Part shown: piece by piece, positions 4,042 through 6,669 of the stretch
Layout: every line of letters begins with the position of its first letter
How positions within the stretch are numbered: the first letter of the stretch is position 1
NCBI GenBank assembly: GCA_028704215.1
Contig: JAQVLJ010000041.1
Location: 1 to 6,669, forward strand
Source: Clostridia bacterium
GTDB lineage: Bacteria > Bacillota > Clostridia > Christensenellales > UBA1242
Reading direction: 5' to 3'
DNA: 6,669 nucleotides
The notes under the pieces: model-generated
Database searches by the model: none
What the model was told of the DNA's origin: nothing
The model's input: the letters and a program-made list of their open reading frames with translations, nothing else
Program-made: the position numbers and the translations under genes

Positions 4042-6669
4042 ATGAAAAGAGTATGTATAGACGGAAATACGGCGGCGGCAAATATTGCTTATATGTTCAA
4101 CGAGATGGCAGTAATATATCCTATTACGCCCTCATCTCAAATGGCTGAATTGTGTGACTCTTATAGTAACGATGGCAAATTAAATATATTTGGCAACACA
4201 TTGTTGGTTACCCAAATGCAATCAGAAGCGGGCGTTGCTGGTGCTTTACACGGTGCTTTGAATGCTGGAACCATGGCGACTACATTTACATCTAGTCAAG
4301 GCTTACTCTTGATGATTCCAAATATGTACAAAATTGCTGGTGAATTACTACCTTGTGTAATGTTTGTTTCTGCTCGTACCATAGCAACTCATGCACTCAG
4401 TATTTTTTGTGATTATTCAGATATTTACGCTTGTATGAAAACAGGTTTTAATATTGTCAATTGTGCAAATGTACAAGAAATAAATGATTTTGCAATAGTC
4501 TGTAACTTGGCTACTTACAAAAATAACACACCTTTTATTTGTTTTTTTGACGGGTTTAGAACATCCCACGAAATGAATACGATTGAGCAAACAGAACTTG
4601 AAGAATTGAAAAAAATAGTTGATTATAAAGACATTGCTCGTTTCAAATCAAGACAGATGAGTCCCTCTGCCCCATACTGCAAAGGCACAAACCAAAATCC
4701 TGATGTGTTTTTTCAAAATCGTGTAGCAAGTTTAGACACTTACAAAACTACTCTGAGCGATATTAAATATGCTTTTGATAAAGTCGAAAAATTAACAGGA
4801 AGAAAATACGACACAATTGAATACTTTGGCAACAAAAATGCAGAAGATGTCGTGGTTTGTATGGGTACTGCTGTGGATAGCTTAAAAAAAGTACAAAAAA
4901 ATAATGGTGTAGTGCAGATAAGAGTACTAAAACCATTTGACGAAAAATCATTTATCGAAAAACTGCCAAAAACTACAAAAAATATAACAATAATAGAACG
5001 AAATCTAGATACTAACGGATATGATACATTACGCTCGTTTGTATGCTCTGCCCTGCAACAACATCACATAGATTGTAATATTTATTCTGGTGTCTATGGT
5101 TTGGGTGGCAAAGAATTTACTCCCGATATGGCTAACGCCGTTTTCGAAAATATGAAAACTAGCAAAAAATCATATTTCACAGTAGGTATTAATGATGATG
5201 TAACTCATACTTCGCTGGTAGTAGAACCTGTTTATGATGATTTGTACGATATGTCTATGCGTGTGTATGGTTTGGGCAGTGATGGAAGTGTTTCTGCAAG
5301 TAAAAGTACAATAAAAATACTTAGCAAAATACCATCTCATTACACACAGGGCTACTTTGAATACGATAGCAAAAAATCTGGCTCTTTGACTACATGTCAT
5401 ATACGTTTTGACAAATCTCGAATCGAAGCGCCTTATGTTGATGAGCAAGCAAATTTTGTTCAATGCAATTATTTTAATTATTTAATCAAATACGATATTT
5501 TAAAAACAATCAAAAATAACGGAACAATGCTTTTGAACACTCATTACAACACAAAAGAATTAAACGATTTGTTGCCAAATCAAGTAAAACAAGACTTGCA
5601 AAGCAAAAATATCAATTTGTATACAATTAATGCAAGTGAAATAGCTTACAATTCTGGCTTAAAAAACAAAATTAACAACATTATGCAATTTGCTTCATTT
5701 TTGACAAGCAAAATTATTGATGAAAAACACGCTTATAATGAAATCTGTGAAAACATAAATAAAACCTTTAAACTAAAAGGCGAAGATGTGATTTTGAAAA
5801 ACATAAGCGCACTTGATACAGTAAAAACTAATATTAAAAAAATAGATGTAAGCGAATTTACAAAAACAAAAGATTTAATTGAAAACATAGAAAAAGACGA
5901 ATATTATAATAGTATAATAAAACCTATTGCAGAATTAAAAGGCAATGGTTTGCCAGTCAGCAGTTTTAATGCCGATGGGAAAATGCCTACTAATACTTCA
6001 ATATCCGAAAAGAGGGGTATTGCAGAAAGACTACCAAAATGGTTGCCAGAATATTGCATTCAATGTGGTAAGTGCGTTATGGCGTGTCCACATGCTGCAA
6101 TTAGACCAGTACTATTTACACCGGATGAAAATACCCCAGAAGGTTTTGAGAGCAAAAAACATCTTACAAGTGAAAAACAATACAGACTACAAATAAGTCC
6201 ACTTGATTGCACTGGCTGTGGCGTTTGTAGCGAGGTTTGTCCAGCAAAAAACAAAGCACTTGAAATGTGTCCTCTGGCAGATTTGATAAAAAATTATACT
6301 GAAACGTATGAGTACAGTCAAACACTCAAAAATGACTATGAAATAACTCGTTATAACACAAATACTGTGCAATTTTTAAAGCCATATTTTGAATTTAGTG
6401 GAGCGTGCGCAGGATGTGGTGAAACTCCTTATATCAAGTTACTTTCTCAGTTATACGGAGATAGATTGCTCATTGCGAATGCAACTGGTTGTAGTAGCAT
6501 TTATGGTGGAACTTATCCTGTTTGTCCTTATGCACAAGATGAAGATGGGTTTGGCGTTGCATGGGCAAACAGTTTGTTTGAAGACAATGCAGAATTTGGA
6601 TACGGCATTGCGCTATCAAAGAAATTAGCACGTATGCAGTTCATAAATAAGTTATCACAATTACAGTTT
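4042..6669 (+). CDS. nifJ: Pyruvate:ferredoxin (flavodoxin) oxidoreductase, NifJ type, 3' end outside window
   Basis: This homodimeric cytosolic enzyme oxidises pyruvate with CoA to acetyl-CoA and CO2, passing electrons to ferredoxin or flavodoxin. The frame is open without interruption for 876 codons to the window edge; relatives have about 1170-1230 residues, so about 300 are missing. Domain order matches single-chain enzymes. The pyrimidine-binding domain (about 1-250) has YPITPSS at 26-32, MQSEAG with E62 at the position of the TPP-activating Glu, R112, and FFDGFRTSHE. A transketolase C-like domain and the gamma-type domain follow, the latter with YGLGSDGS around 409-416. The EKR linker has EKRG at 656-659. 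The ferredoxin domain holds two 4Fe-4S motifs: C672, C675, C678, C682 and C723, C726, C729, C733. The TPP domain begins with SGACAGCGETP (C789, C792 for the proximal cluster) and ATGCSS (C817). T29 and R112, at positions that contact pyruvate in the Desulfovibrio africanus enzyme, are kept. Some normally strict positions differ: FCDYSD at 122-127, where FGDHxD is usual. Confidence 0.97.
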   Translation, partial: MKRVCIDGNTAAANIAYMFNEMAVIYPITPSSQMAELCDSYSNDGKLNIFGNTLLVTQMQSEAGVAGALHGALNAGTMATTFTSSQGLLLMIPNMYKIAGELLPCVMFVSARTIATHALSIFCDYSDIYACMKTGFNIVNCANVQEINDFAIVCNLATYKNNTPFICFFDGFRTSHEMNTIEQTELEELKKIVDYKDIARFKSRQMSPSAPYCKGTNQNPDVFFQNRVASLDTYKTTLSDIKYAFDKVEKLTGRKYDTIEYFGNKNAEDVVVCMGTAVDSLKKVQKNNGVVQIRVLKPFDEKSFIEKLPKTTKNITIIERNLDTNGYDTLRSFVCSALQQHHIDCNIYSGVYGLGGKEFTPDMANAVFENMKTSKKSYFTVGINDDVTHTSLVVEPVYDDLYDMSMRVYGLGSDGSVSASKSTIKILSKIPSHYTQGYFEYDSKKSGSLTTCHIRFDKSRIEAPYVDEQANFVQCNYFNYLIKYDILKTIKNNGTMLLNTHYNTKELNDLLPNQVKQDLQSKNINLYTINASEIAYNSGLKNKINNIMQFASFLTSKIIDEKHAYNEICENINKTFKLKGEDVILKNISALDTVKTNIKKIDVSEFTKTKDLIENIEKDEYYNSIIKPIAELKGNGLPVSSFNADGKMPTNTSISEKRGIAERLPKWLPEYCIQCGKCVMACPHAAIRPVLFTPDENTPEGFESKKHLTSEKQYRLQISPLDCTGCGVCSEVCPAKNKALEMCPLADLIKNYTETYEYSQTLKNDYEITRYNTNTVQFLKPYFEFSGACAGCGETPYIKLLSQLYGDRLLIANATGCSSIYGGTYPVCPYAQDEDGFGVAWANSLFEDNAEFGYGIALSKKLARMQFINKLSQLQF

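Noticed and set aside
5945..6628. Several short frames on both strands within 4763-6628
   Set aside because: All lie inside the continuous nifJ reading frame, which has clear domain motifs throughout.
4042..6669. Possible frameshift or broken nifJ, since the gene has no stop in the window
   Set aside because: I read all 876 codons in one frame without a stop, and conserved motifs occur in order to the last base. The gene simply continues past the window.

Overview
The window is AT-rich, with standard stop codons, Shine-Dalgarno sites and strong sigma-A-type promoters. It encodes an anaerobe's pyruvate:ferredoxin oxidoreductase, a truA-rplM-rpsI block in the order usual for low-GC Gram-positives, and the tail of a MazF/EndoA-type toxin. 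Together these suggest an obligately anaerobic low-GC Firmicute, probably an uncultured Clostridia-like lineage; this is inference from gene content and composition, not a taxonomic assignment.

Layout. Bases 1-134 hold the C-terminal end of a MazF/PemK-family endoribonuclease cut by the window edge. A promoter follows at 144-171, then a 560-residue secreted or membrane-anchored protein (189-1871, + strand). It is unrecognised as a whole but carries a metzincin-like zinc site with an unusually long spacing and a plausible Met-turn. A hairpin with A-tract and T-tract (1877-1909) can end transcription from both sides. On the - strand lie rpsI (S9, with a ~70-residue Lys/Ala/Thr-rich N-terminal extension), rplM (L13), overlapping by one base, a ~115-nt leader with its own strong promoter, and truA. 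The divergent region 3912-4041 carries promoters for truA (apparently leaderless) and for nifJ. The + strand gene nifJ (4042 onward) is open to the window end with 876 codons and lacks only the last part of its TPP domain.

How the genes relate. truA, rplM and rpsI serve translation. rplM-rpsI form a translationally coupled unit with its own promoter, though read-through from truA remains possible because no terminator separates them. nifJ supplies acetyl-CoA and reduced ferredoxin in anaerobic metabolism. The metzincin-like protein stands alone with its own promoter and terminator, so its context gives no functional clue.

Most of the window is ordinary core genome. The parts most worth a second look are the metzincin-like protein, the S9 extension, the leaderless, palindrome-covered truA start, and a few substitutions at usually conserved positions of the NifJ protein. 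No mobile element, CRISPR array, tRNA or rRNA was seen. No gene-free stretch exceeds 300 bases.
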